Notes: generated from the sequence alone by a model not told the origin. Counted from the first letter of the stretch, positions 1 through 5,803 are shown. The stretch: DNA of 6,037 bases from an uncultured Ruminococcus sp. (GCA_947178195.1 CAMWXM010000177.1:1-6037); one strand, 5' to 3'. Numbers and translations are program-made.

Positions 1-1
1 A

Positions 2-694
2 TATATTACTTTAGAGGGGGAAGCGCTGGGAAGCTATTCGGAAAGCTTTCGTGAAATGTGCGTTGAATTTTCAGAAGAGCTGTCTCCATTGCTGCCGAAG
101 GGAAATATACTTGTTGCCGGACTTGGCAACAGCGATATTACACCTGATGCATTAGGCCCTCAGGTAGCGGCTAAGATTCTTGCCACACGTCATCTGCGTA
201 GCGAGCTTGAAAGCAGCAGTGAGCTTTTTCCTGAGCTTCGTCCTGTAGGAGTAATTGCAGGCGGCGTTCTGGGGCAGACCGGAATTGAAACCGCCGAGCT
301 TATCAGCGCTGTAATGGAAAAGGTACAGCCGGAATGCGTTATAGCTGTGGACGCACTGGCATGCTCTGACGTGAACAGGCTTGGAAGAACTGTTCAGCTG
401 TCAGATGCGGGAATATCTCCGGGAAGCGGTGTTCAGAATAAACGAAGTGAACTTTCTGAAGCGACTCTTGGCGTACCAGTCATCGCTGTGGGTATTCCCA
501 CCGTTGTTGATATGCATACTATTGTAAGCAATTATACCGGAAGCGAACTTTCCAAGGAACTGCCTAACATGATGGTGACCCCCAGAGATGTGGACAGGCT
601 TATTGAACGCTCGGCGTCTATGCTTGCTGCCGGGATCAATATGGCTCTTCAGCCAAAGCTTGGATTTGAAGAGATAGAATCTTTGATGTGGTGA
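2..694 (+). CDS. gpr: GPR germination protease, 3' part (5' end outside window)
   Basis: Spore germination endopeptidase (peptidase family A25), which cleaves small acid-soluble spore proteins in the spore core at germination. The frame is open from base 2, and the codons before the ATG at 56 read YITLEGEALGSYSESFRE, which fits the GPR N-terminal region. That ATG is therefore an internal methionine and the real start lies upstream of the window. About 230 codons are visible; the whole family protein is usually over 300 residues. Family hallmarks are GLGNSDITPDALGP (bases 122-163) and IAVDALA (bases 341-361). Their aspartates, at bases 146-148 and 350-352, match the two acidic residues known to be essential in Bacillus GPR, with similar spacing (68 versus 66 residues). 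The downstream blocks DAGISPGSGVQNKR, PVIAVGIPTVVDM and MMVTPRDVD are also typical. The gene ends 58 bases from the convergent Rrf2 gene. Identification is firm; only the N-terminus is missing. Confidence 0.95.
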   Translation, partial: YITLEGEALGSYSESFREMCVEFSEELSPLLPKGNILVAGLGNSDITPDALGPQVAAKILATRHLRSELESSSELFPELRPVGVIAGGVLGQTGIETAELISAVMEKVQPECVIAVDALACSDVNRLGRTVQLSDAGISPGSGVQNKRSELSEATLGVPVIAVGIPTVVDMHTIVSNYTGSELSKELPNMMVTPRDVDRLIERSASMLAAGINMALQPKLGFEEIESLMW

Positions 695-703
695 TTATCT
701 CAA

Positions 704-751
704 AACCTGTCTGCATATAAATTATGTGCGGAAGTTCTATGTGGACAGGTT
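704..751 (-). terminator. Hairpin after the Rrf2 gene, likely terminator between convergent genes
   Basis: Arms at 704-717 and 738-751 form a 14-bp stem, of which 8 bp are perfect (AACCTGTC with GACAGGTT) and 2 pairs are G-U wobbles, with a 20-base loop. It begins one base past the Rrf2 stop codon. Reading leftward, the stem runs into a short T stretch, so it fits a terminator for the minus-strand gene. The plus-strand side has no T run, so it is a poor terminator for gpr. The loop is long for a textbook terminator. Confidence 0.5.
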
Positions 752-752
752 C

Positions 753-1190
753 TCATATACAATAATCGTTTCCAGCAGTATCCTGCTTGTTTTCAAGAAT
801 TTGTTGGAGAGAAATGCTGTCAAGGTATTCGGTTATTGTTTTATATAGTCCCTGCCACACGAAAAGAGTTGCACATTTTTCTTGTCGAGGGCAGTCGTTA
901 GTCTGGTGCTCTAAACAGGAAACCGGAGCAAGAGATCCTTCGGTAGCACGGAGTATCTCACCGACAGTGTAATCAGAGGCGGATTTTGCAAGACGATATC
1001 CGCCCATATTGCCTCTGTTGGTGCGGAGCAGTCCGCTTTTATTGAGCAGGGGAACGATCTGTTCCAGATATTTTTTTGAAATTTCCTGACGTTCGGCAAT
1101 GTCCTTCAGCGAAACATAGCTGTCCTGCTGATATTCGGCAAGATCCAGCATCATTCTGAGTGCATAGCGGCCTTTAGTTGAAATTTTCAT
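753..1190 (-). CDS. Rrf2-family transcriptional regulator, three-cysteine (IscR-like) type
   Basis: DNA-binding regulator of 145 residues, the usual length for the Rrf2 family. It opens with MKISTKGRYALRMMLDLA, a family signature. The winged helix-turn-helix spans about residues 27-70 (SLKDIAERQEISKKYLEQI, then the wing with GNMGGYRLA). After the dimerisation helix come Cys92, Cys100 and Cys106 (pattern C-x7-C-x5-C). In IscR and its relatives, three cysteines here bind an iron-sulfur cluster, so this protein may sense cluster status, redox state or nitric oxide. The Cys-free CymR type is unlikely. The start at 1190 is preceded by a GAAAGGA ribosome site at 1200-1206. Rrf2 genes in Firmicutes often sit beside cysteine desulfurase or scaffold genes; none is in the window, so the target is not clear from context. 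A palindrome inside its own promoter suggests autoregulation. Confidence 0.93.
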   Translation of the reverse strand: MKISTKGRYALRMMLDLAEYQQDSYVSLKDIAERQEISKKYLEQIVPLLNKSGLLRTNRGNMGGYRLAKSASDYTVGEILRATEGSLAPVSCLEHQTNDCPRQEKCATLFVWQGLYKTITEYLDSISLQQILENKQDTAGNDYCI

Positions 1191-1234
1191 ATATTTCAGT
1201 CCTTTCGAGTTTATGAGAATTATTTTATAATATT

Positions 1235-1263
1235 ATTATACCATAGGTTTAGTATGTATTCAA
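1235..1263 (-). promoter_or_regulatory. Promoter of the Rrf2 gene with embedded operator-like palindrome
   Basis: On the minus strand, TTGAAT (1258-1263) and TATAAT (1235-1240) are separated by 17 bases, a near-consensus housekeeping promoter about 45 bases before the start codon. Within it, 1238-1255 is an imperfect 18-bp palindrome with symmetric ends ATAC and GTAT (12 of 18 positions symmetric). It lies over the spacer and -10 box, where a repressor would block RNA polymerase. That Rrf2 binds here is inferred from position. Confidence 0.65.
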
Positions 1264-1322
1264 GAGATTTATTGTAATATGACATGATTTTGTCCTTAAA
1301 AACGTGCCTTTTTTAAAAAAAT

Positions 1323-1383
1323 AGTGCAAACGAGTGCAGACAGGTCGGAAAGTACTTCCATTTTAATTTTTTTGTGCTATAAT
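1323..1383 (+). promoter_or_regulatory. Promoter and candidate operator region of the small-protein/capsid module
   Basis: TATAAT at 1378-1383 is preceded by TGC, making an extended -10 element. The -35 region is poor (TTCCAT around 1356-1361, 16-base spacing), as is common with extended -10 promoters. Upstream, AGTGCARAC occurs twice at a 10-base period (1323-1331 and 1333-1341), and GGAA-AGTACT-TCC at 1347-1359 is a near-palindrome over the -35 position. Both are possible regulator sites. The nearest downstream gene starts at 1432. Confidence 0.55.
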
Positions 1384-1431
1384 ATAAACATAACATAAAT
1401 CAAACGCAAATCAGACATGACGGAGGGCAGT

Positions 1432-1590
1432 ATGAAAATAAAAATTTCCTTTACGGATAACGAAAAAAAACGAGCAGACAAGCTTGAAATGATTCTCAGA
1501 GATTTTTTTAGCACCGACAAATCGCTGAAAGTCAGAAAGCCTGAAAAAAACGAAGTCTTTCATCATACATATTTTGCGGCAGGCAAATGA
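1432..1590 (+). CDS. Small protein of 52 residues, unknown function, phage-module associated
   Basis: ATG at 1432 follows a GGAGGG ribosome site at 1422-1427 with good spacing, and the frame runs 52 codons to TGA at 1588-1590. The product is basic and hydrophilic. It begins MKIKISFTDNEKKRADKLE, then has a helix-prone stretch, a lysine-rich centre (KVRKPEKNE) and an aromatic/histidine C-terminus (FHHTYFAAGK). It has no signal peptide or membrane segment. I recall short proteins with MKI-[RK]-[IV]-S-[FY] starts in Firmicute prophages, but cannot assign a function or a named family. It lies between its own promoter and the leader of the scaffold/capsid pair, so it is probably the first gene of that transcript. 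That it is a real gene rests on the ribosome site, the promoter and the position. Confidence 0.65.
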   Translation: MKIKISFTDNEKKRADKLEMILRDFFSTDKSLKVRKPEKNEVFHHTYFAAGK

Positions 1591-1619
1591 GAATGACTAA
1601 TATAAAAAGTACCGCTTGA

Positions 1620-1638
1620 ATGCGACAGAAAATCGCAT
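1620..1638 (+). other. Small hairpin at the start of the capsid leader
   Basis: ATGCGA and TCGCAT form a perfect 6-bp stem around a 7-base loop (CAGAAAA). It lies 29 bases after the small-protein stop and 17 bases before the large hairpin, so both would be on the same RNA. Confidence 0.4.
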
Positions 1639-1654
1639 GATAAGTTAGCTCATT

Positions 1655-1752
1655 AAAGAGCATGGGAAACGCAGAAAAAACTTTTTTTGATAGAAACTGC
1701 AGATACTATTGGAAATAGTTTTTTAACAAATGCGTTTTCCATGCTCTTTTTT
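1655..1752 (+). terminator. Large terminator-like hairpin between the small-protein gene and the scaffold/capsid genes
   Basis: Arms at 1655-1673 and 1731-1749 pair over 19 positions with only one G-U wobble, followed by a T run at 1747-1752. Within the 57-base loop, AAAAAACT (1675-1682) pairs with AGTTTTTT (1717-1724), and GATAG (1689-1693) can pair with CTATT (1706-1710), giving a long multi-tier rod. An alternative inner hairpin, ACTATT-GGA-AATAGT (1705-1719), excludes part of the second tier. A short upstream stem, GCTC/GAGC (1648-1661), competes for the outer arm. As a rho-independent terminator it would separate the small-protein transcript from the capsid genes. I see no convincing separate promoter for those genes, so it may instead act as an attenuator. 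The structure is read directly; its function is inferred. Confidence 0.6.
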
Positions 1753-1757
1753 GTATA

Positions 1758-1769
1758 TTTGGCGCCAAA
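1758..1769 (+). promoter_or_regulatory. Perfect 12-bp palindrome before the scaffold ribosome site
   Basis: TTTGGCGCCAAA is fully self-complementary and stands out as a GC core in AT-rich surroundings, 29 bases before the scaffold start and just after the large hairpin's T run. It could be an operator or a small RNA structure. No binding protein can be named from sequence. Confidence 0.35.
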
Positions 1770-1798
1770 AAAATATTTAAAAAACGGAGGTTAAAAAC

Positions 1799-2185
1799 AT
1801 GAATGAAACTAAAAACGATTCTTTGAAAAAAGAAAGAAAGAGTATGCAGCCTGGGCTGAACCGCATTATTACGGGAACAGCTGAAACAAGTTTGACAGCA
1901 GGAGCAGGGGAGCTTGAAAAGCGTGAGAAGGAGCTTAATATGAGAGAGCTTAAATTCAAGGCAAAGCAGCTTCTTATGCAGAAGAATCTTCCTGTAGACC
2001 TTGCTGAGATTATAAGACTTGATGATGAAAAAACCGTTATTTTTGCAGTCGATATGCTGAGCCGTATCGCAGGAGAAAGACGCAATGAAGAAGGATTCAA
2101 GGTTCTGGACGAAAAGAAGCTGCCGGAAATAAAGGAAGAAGAAAAAAGCTGCGACAGTCTTCGTAAAGCGTTTGGTTTAATGTGA
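1799..2185 (+). CDS. Phage capsid scaffold-like protein (DUF4355-type), short form
   Basis: 128-residue hydrophilic protein that probably helps assemble the capsid protein encoded just downstream. Residues 1-35 are polar and probably disordered. Residues 37-65 form a charged helix (GELEKREKELNMRELKFKA, then KNLP), followed by DLAEIIRLDDEKTVIFAVDML and a C-terminal tail ending LRKAFGLM. This order (charged coiled coil, then 'xKGLPxxLAxxL', then a 'D/E...AFGL' end) matches my knowledge of DUF4355 proteins, which are encoded directly before the major capsid gene in Firmicute siphophages. It is shorter than most of them, which run nearer 200 residues, mainly through a short N-terminal part. The ribosome site CGGAGG (1785-1790) is well placed. 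Only 15 bases separate its stop from the capsid start, and the next ribosome site overlaps the stop, so the two are cotranslated. Other coiled-coil capsid accessory roles remain possible. Confidence 0.72.
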   Translation: MNETKNDSLKKERKSMQPGLNRIITGTAETSLTAGAGELEKREKELNMRELKFKAKQLLMQKNLPVDLAEIIRLDDEKTVIFAVDMLSRIAGERRNEEGFKVLDEKKLPEIKEEEKSCDSLRKAFGLM

Positions 2186-2200
2186 AAGGAGTTTTAATTT

Positions 2201-3061
2201 ATGGCAATTAATTTAGCAGCAAAGTTTTATACATATGTTGATGAGAAATTTTCTCAGGACAGTAAAAAATCAATGATAACAAACACAGATTTCGATTGGA
2301 GCGGTGCGAAAACAGTAAAGGTCTATAAAATAACCACTGCCGCTATGACCGATTATAACAGAAGCGGAACAGGAACGGCAAATTCAAGATATGGTAATGT
2401 TGCCGGACTTGATGCGACGACTGAGGAATTTACCCTTTCTAAAGACCGCTCATTTACATTTGCCGTGGATAAGCTGGACAGTGATGAAACGGCTCGCCAG
2501 CTTCAGGCGGCAACTGCTCTGGAAAGACAGATAAGAGAAGTGGTAATACCTGAGATTGACAGTTATGTTTATGGGGTAATGTGTACTAATGCCGGCTGGA
2601 AGCCTGCTGCGGTATCGCTGACAGCTGGGAATATCTATGAGGAAATTTTAAAGGCTTCTCAGGCTCTTGATGATGCAAATGCGCCTGAAACAAACAGAGC
2701 CCTTGTGGTTTCGCCGGCAACATATACGCTTATGAAAAAGTGTCCTGATATTGTTATGGAAACAGATATAGGCGCAAATATGAGGAAAAAAGGTGTTATT
2801 TCCATGCTTGACGGTGCATGCATTATTAAAGTTCCGTCAAACAGACTGCCGAATAATTTCGGATTTATGCTTTGTCACCCATCGGCGACTGTTGCGCCTA
2901 CAAAGCTGGAGGATTACAAAATTCATGAAGATCCGCCGGGAATCAGCGGTTCGCTGGTTGAAGGCAGAGTGAATTATGATGCGTTTATCCTTGATAATAA
3001 ATCTAAAGGCGTATATTATCAGGCGGTTAAACCTGCGGCAGGCGGTTCAAAGTCTGCCTGA
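2201..3061 (+). CDS. Phage major capsid protein (HK97-fold type)
   Basis: 286-residue major capsid subunit, close to the usual length for this Firmicute phage family. The start MAINLAAKFYTYVDEKF is typical of family members. Regions in order: an N-arm; KTVKVYKITTAAMTDYNRSG and a glycine-rich loop with SRYG (about 36-66, E-loop position); DRSFTFAVDKLDSDET (82-97); a long spine helix with ERQIREVVIPEIDSYVYG (108-125); and an A-domain-like part with YEEILKASQALDDANAPE (146-163) and ALVVSPATYTLMKK (167-180). The C-terminal sequence GRVNYDAFILDNKSKGVYY (255-273) is a recognisable end motif. No large deletion or frame disruption is visible. The ribosome site AAAGGAG is at 2185-2191. Unlike encapsulins, it has a dedicated scaffold-like partner upstream, as true phage capsids do. 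No portal or terminase is adjacent, so packaging of phage DNA by this locus alone is unlikely. Family call from motifs; fold inferred. Confidence 0.85.
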   Translation: MAINLAAKFYTYVDEKFSQDSKKSMITNTDFDWSGAKTVKVYKITTAAMTDYNRSGTGTANSRYGNVAGLDATTEEFTLSKDRSFTFAVDKLDSDETARQLQAATALERQIREVVIPEIDSYVYGVMCTNAGWKPAAVSLTAGNIYEEILKASQALDDANAPETNRALVVSPATYTLMKKCPDIVMETDIGANMRKKGVISMLDGACIIKVPSNRLPNNFGFMLCHPSATVAPTKLEDYKIHEDPPGISGSLVEGRVNYDAFILDNKSKGVYYQAVKPAAGGSKSA

Positions 3062-3130
3062 GCCTTAAAGGATAGTAATGTCGATACTGCATAATAATTA
3101 TGTAAAATCTTTTGTGGTATTGCTAAAAAA

Positions 3131-3173
3131 TGCTCCTGCTGCGGAATTTGTTTTTCCGGCAGGAGCAATTTTA
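3131..3173 (+). terminator. Weak or leaky terminator between capsid and sigma-factor genes
   Basis: TGCTCCTGC (3131-3139) pairs perfectly with GCAGGAGCA (3159-3167). An inner stem CGGAA/TTCCG (3142-3146 with 3154-3158) closes a 7-base loop, separated from the outer stem by a 2-base bulge. The 3' tail is ATTTTAT, a poor T run, so read-through into the sigma gene is plausible. The reverse strand would give a better T run, but no minus-strand gene is there. Confidence 0.7.
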
Positions 3174-3210
3174 TCAGGTCTCAAATCTATACCGTTACGC
3201 CCTGAAGAAA

Positions 3211-3216
3211 AGGAGG
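3211..3216 (+). promoter_or_regulatory. Ribosome binding site that sets the sigma-factor start
   Basis: AGGAGG lies five bases before the ATG at 3222, the strongest ribosome site in the window. It favours 3222 over the in-frame ATG at 3078, which has a weaker AAAGGA (3067-3072) and would place the terminator hairpin inside the coding sequence. Confidence 0.75.
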
Positions 3217-3221
3217 AAAGT

Positions 3222-3854
3222 ATGACAAATGAACAGCTTGCAGAAGCTATTAAAAAGAATAAAAATAAAAAGTATATTGCAATGCTCTGGAAAAATGTCC
3301 AGAATCTTATGTATATCAAGGCAGATAAGTATTATTATGCAATGATAGAAAAATTCAAGGCCGCAGGCGCTGACATCTGGGATCTGAGACAAGAGCTTTA
3401 TTTTGCATTTCTTGAAGCGGTCAAAGCCTATGACCCTGAAAAAAATTTAAAATTTGTAACATATCTGGAGTTTCATATAAAAAATACCGTCAATCGTGCC
3501 GCAGGAATATGCGGAAGAAATGAGCCTTTGAATCAGGCGGAAAGTCTGGACAAGCCGGTACCTGGCACAGAGGACATTACCCTTGCCGAAATGATATCAG
3601 ATGAAAAAAACAACATATTAAAAATTATCAAAGGGCATACCGACAGTGAAATTATAAGAAATGAAACACAGAAGCTTCATGGTAAGCAAAAAATAACCGT
3701 TATGTTTTATTATTTTGACAATAAAAGTGATGCTGAGATAGCGCAGGATATTGGTACAACAGCGTCAAATGTTTTTCAGATAAGGCGGCGTGCCCTCTCT
3801 AATCTAAGAAAATCGCCGGTATTAAATTTTATTTATTATTCTTCTTTTGTATGA
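3222..3854 (+). CDS. Phage-type sigma-70-like RNA polymerase sigma factor
   Basis: 210-residue sigma-like factor expected to direct RNA polymerase to particular promoters, perhaps those of its own element. Residues 52-97 match sigma region 2 (DLRQELYFAFLEAVKAYDPEKNLKF, then VTYLEFHIKNTVNR). Residues 101-113 (EPLNQAESLDKPV) look like the 'LDxPV' linker of region 3. Residues 145-197 match region 4, with a helix-turn-helix in SDAEIAQDIGTTASNVFQIRRRALSNL. The start MTNEQLAEAI and the EPLNQAxSLDKPV block are features I associate with a family carried by prophages and mobile elements of gut Firmicutes. I chose 3222 because of its AGGAGG site and family-like N-terminus; an in-frame start at 3078 would add 48 residues without family resemblance. 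It is convergent with the GGDEF gene across a shared terminator. It could act on non-promoter processes, as some phage sigma-like proteins do, but both DNA-binding regions look intact. Confidence 0.85.
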   Translation: MTNEQLAEAIKKNKNKKYIAMLWKNVQNLMYIKADKYYYAMIEKFKAAGADIWDLRQELYFAFLEAVKAYDPEKNLKFVTYLEFHIKNTVNRAAGICGRNEPLNQAESLDKPVPGTEDITLAEMISDEKNNILKIIKGHTDSEIIRNETQKLHGKQKITVMFYYFDNKSDAEIAQDIGTTASNVFQIRRRALSNLRKSPVLNFIYYSSFV

Positions 3855-3857
3855 GTT

Positions 3858-3894
3858 AAAACAGCGCCGCATGGAAATTATGCAGCGCTGTTTT
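3858..3894. terminator. Bidirectional terminator between convergent sigma and GGDEF genes
   Basis: AAAACAGCGC (3858-3867) and GCGCTGTTTT (3885-3894) are perfect 10-bp arms. An inner GCAT/ATGC stem (3869-3872 with 3880-3883) closes a 7-base loop. A tract on one side and T tract on the other make it work in both directions. It ends one base before the GGDEF stop codon. Confidence 0.9.
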
Positions 3895-3895
3895 A

Positions 3896-5803
3896 TTATC
3901 TTGCTTTTTCTTTTTTCATTTTTTTATCAGCATACATGATCTGGTCTGCCACTCCGATAAGCTTATCGAAATCCGTGTTATGGTTGGCTTTGGTGATATA
4001 ATATCCAATACTCACATGTACATCATAAGGCTTCCCATAGGTATAATTTATTTTATCCAGATGTTCATTTATTTTTTCGGTTATCCTATCGGCTTCTTCA
4101 TTTGTTATATTAGTAGCAAATATAATAAATTCATCGCCGCCGAATCTTGCGGGAATCTGTTCTTTTTTCTCATCGGAAGCAAATCTCATAGCTTCGGCGA
4201 TTGAATGAAGAGCAAAATCGCCTTCCGCATGACCATATATATCGTTTATAAGCTTCAGGTCGTCCATATCTATAAACATTATCATAACGTCCTCACCGTT
4301 TTGTTTGCATCTCTCAAAAATCGGCTGGGTAAGCTTTGATAAGCCGTTACGGTTATATATCTGAACTAAAGGATCGGTAATAGAAAGCTGATCCAGCTTT
4401 GAAAGCAGCTTATCAAGTCGGCGTATCTTTCTTATGTTTTCAATGGAATTGCTTATATTTGCGACCCAGGTATGATAAAGTGCGCTTATCATAGGAAATT
4501 CGCAGTTGCATACAACACAGTAGCCTAAACAACGTTCTCTGAAATGGATAGGCATAAAATAATAATTGCTGCTTTTGCTATTATCTGCATTTATTTCGGG
4601 AAGCATTTCTTCCGATTTAAAAGGAGGACAATCGACAAATTCTCCGTTTACGTATGAAATTACCGGGATAATTACTTCCGTATGTCCGTTTGAGGTATAA
4701 GCCAATTCGGAATTGTCATTACTGTCGTCCCAGTTATCACACATGCAGAGGAAAAATTTTTCACAGCTTATTTCTTTTATCAAGTCCTTTAAGACTGAGA
4801 GTGTCTCTTCAAAGGTTAGGCATTCCTCCAGTATGCACGACATTCTGTTTACCATCGGCACATAGGTATCGTAAGCCTCAAGAGTTCTATAATTGGTTTT
4901 ACGAAACAGAGCGATATCGCTGTCTTCTTGGTTTGCACAGCCGCAGCTTTCAGCGAATATACATTCGGTAGGCAGAATATAGCTTTGTTTATTTTCTATA
5001 TTGTTTATGCGTTCATGTATAAGCTTGCAGGCAAGAAAGCCGGTTTGCTTCAAAGGGCGTTTTACCGAGCTTATCTGAGGAGAATAATTATGAGCGGCAT
5101 AAATATCGTCAAAGCCGGTAACAAGAACATCGTCGGGGATCTTCTTTCCGTTTTTTTCCAGTTCTATAACAGCAGATAATGCCATTGCATCGTTTGCACA
5201 TATAATAGCATCGGGAAATTCAAGCTCTGAGTTCATAAAAATGCTTGCCGCCATACGTCCGTCCTCGCCACGGAAATTCGGACCATGATAAATTCTATCT
5301 TCTTCGACAGGTATTCCGTGCTGCTCCAGTACGGTTTTGTATGCTTTTAATCTTAACTGGCTTTCAGGATTATTTACAGGACCTGAGATATAATTTATTT
5401 TTTTTGCGTCATGATATTCGACAATATGCTTTACCATTTTTTCCATAGCGGTAAAGTTATCTATTCCGATATGGTAAAATTCTTTTATATTATTATCGAT
5501 ACATACGGTAGGTTTTCCTGAAGATCTTGCCCTTTCTATCAGCTTTTCCGTGACTGCCGGAGACGATATGGTGTTTATCAAGAGGATCAATCCGTCAAAT
5601 TTGGAAAAATTTGCAAGATTATATATATTGAACTCTCCCATATCATATTTCTGGTTTTTAAGAATACCGCTGAAGGCTATAAAATGAGATATATTCATAT
5701 TATGTAATGAGCCGTATTCGTGTATTCCCTGTAATATAGTATTTTGGTATTCTTCGTTAATTCCTTCAGCAATCACAGCAATATTAACTGTTTTTTTGTT
5801 CAT
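3896..5803 (-). CDS. Diguanylate cyclase with LacI-type ligand-binding sensor domain
   Basis: 635-residue cytoplasmic protein that probably makes cyclic di-GMP from GTP in response to a small ligand, perhaps a sugar. Residues 1-290 form a periplasmic-binding-protein-like domain of the LacI type, with no signal peptide, membrane segment or N-terminal DNA-binding helix-turn-helix. Typical pieces are NIAVIAEGINEEYQNTILQGI at the N-terminus, FPDAIICANDAMALS (196-210), VLVTGFDDIYAA (226-237) and AESCGC (284-289). Residues about 300-455 are a less clear middle region, possibly GAF-like. Residues about 458-472 are a short linker helix leading to the GGDEF domain (474-630). This contains TDPLVQIYNRNG, metal ligand Asp512 in FIDMDD, GHAEGD (524-529) and an intact RFGGDEF (553-559). 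The inhibitory RxxD site expected before GGDEF is absent (KKEQ there). The start has a modest GAGG ribosome site (5810-5813, reverse strand). It is AT-rich by eye compared with gpr. Confidence 0.92.
   Translation of the reverse strand: MNKKTVNIAVIAEGINEEYQNTILQGIHEYGSLHNMNISHFIAFSGILKNQKYDMGEFNIYNLANFSKFDGLILLINTISSPAVTEKLIERARSSGKPTVCIDNNIKEFYHIGIDNFTAMEKMVKHIVEYHDAKKINYISGPVNNPESQLRLKAYKTVLEQHGIPVEEDRIYHGPNFRGEDGRMAASIFMNSELEFPDAIICANDAMALSAVIELEKNGKKIPDDVLVTGFDDIYAAHNYSPQISSVKRPLKQTGFLACKLIHERINNIENKQSYILPTECIFAESCGCANQEDSDIALFRKTNYRTLEAYDTYVPMVNRMSCILEECLTFEETLSVLKDLIKEISCEKFFLCMCDNWDDSNDNSELAYTSNGHTEVIIPVISYVNGEFVDCPPFKSEEMLPEINADNSKSSNYYFMPIHFRERCLGYCVVCNCEFPMISALYHTWVANISNSIENIRKIRRLDKLLSKLDQLSITDPLVQIYNRNGLSKLTQPIFERCKQNGEDVMIMFIDMDDLKLINDIYGHAEGDFALHSIAEAMRFASDEKKEQIPARFGGDEFIIFATNITNEEADRITEKINEHLDKINYTYGKPYDVHVSIGYYITKANHNTDFDKLIGVADQIMYADKKMKKEKAR

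Noticed and set aside
705..1345. ACCTGTCTGCA (705-715) recurs inverted at 1335-1345 around the Rrf2 gene, and ACAGGTTCTC (745-754) recurs inverted at 5821-5830.
   Set aside because: A few 10-11 base inverted matches are expected by chance in 6 kb. The flanks do not match, and no mobile-element gene lies between.
1593..1619. An 8-codon reading frame (MTNIKSTA) just after the small-protein gene, a possible leader peptide for attenuation.
   Set aside because: It lacks a convincing ribosome site and a run of regulatory codons, and is too short to support.
1754..1759. TATATT as a -10 box for a separate capsid promoter.
   Set aside because: No acceptable -35 sequence lies 16-18 bases upstream, and the stretch is A/T-rich enough to give such matches by chance.
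1777..2100. Open frames opposite the scaffold gene, and others opposite the Rrf2, sigma and GGDEF genes.
   Set aside because: They are antisense or out-of-frame shadows of well-supported genes, with no recognisable protein family and low-complexity composition.
2201..3061. Encapsulin nanocompartment shell instead of a phage capsid protein.
   Set aside because: The sequence motifs and the adjacent DUF4355-like scaffold fit the phage capsid family. No typical encapsulin cargo gene (peroxidase, ferritin-like) is present.
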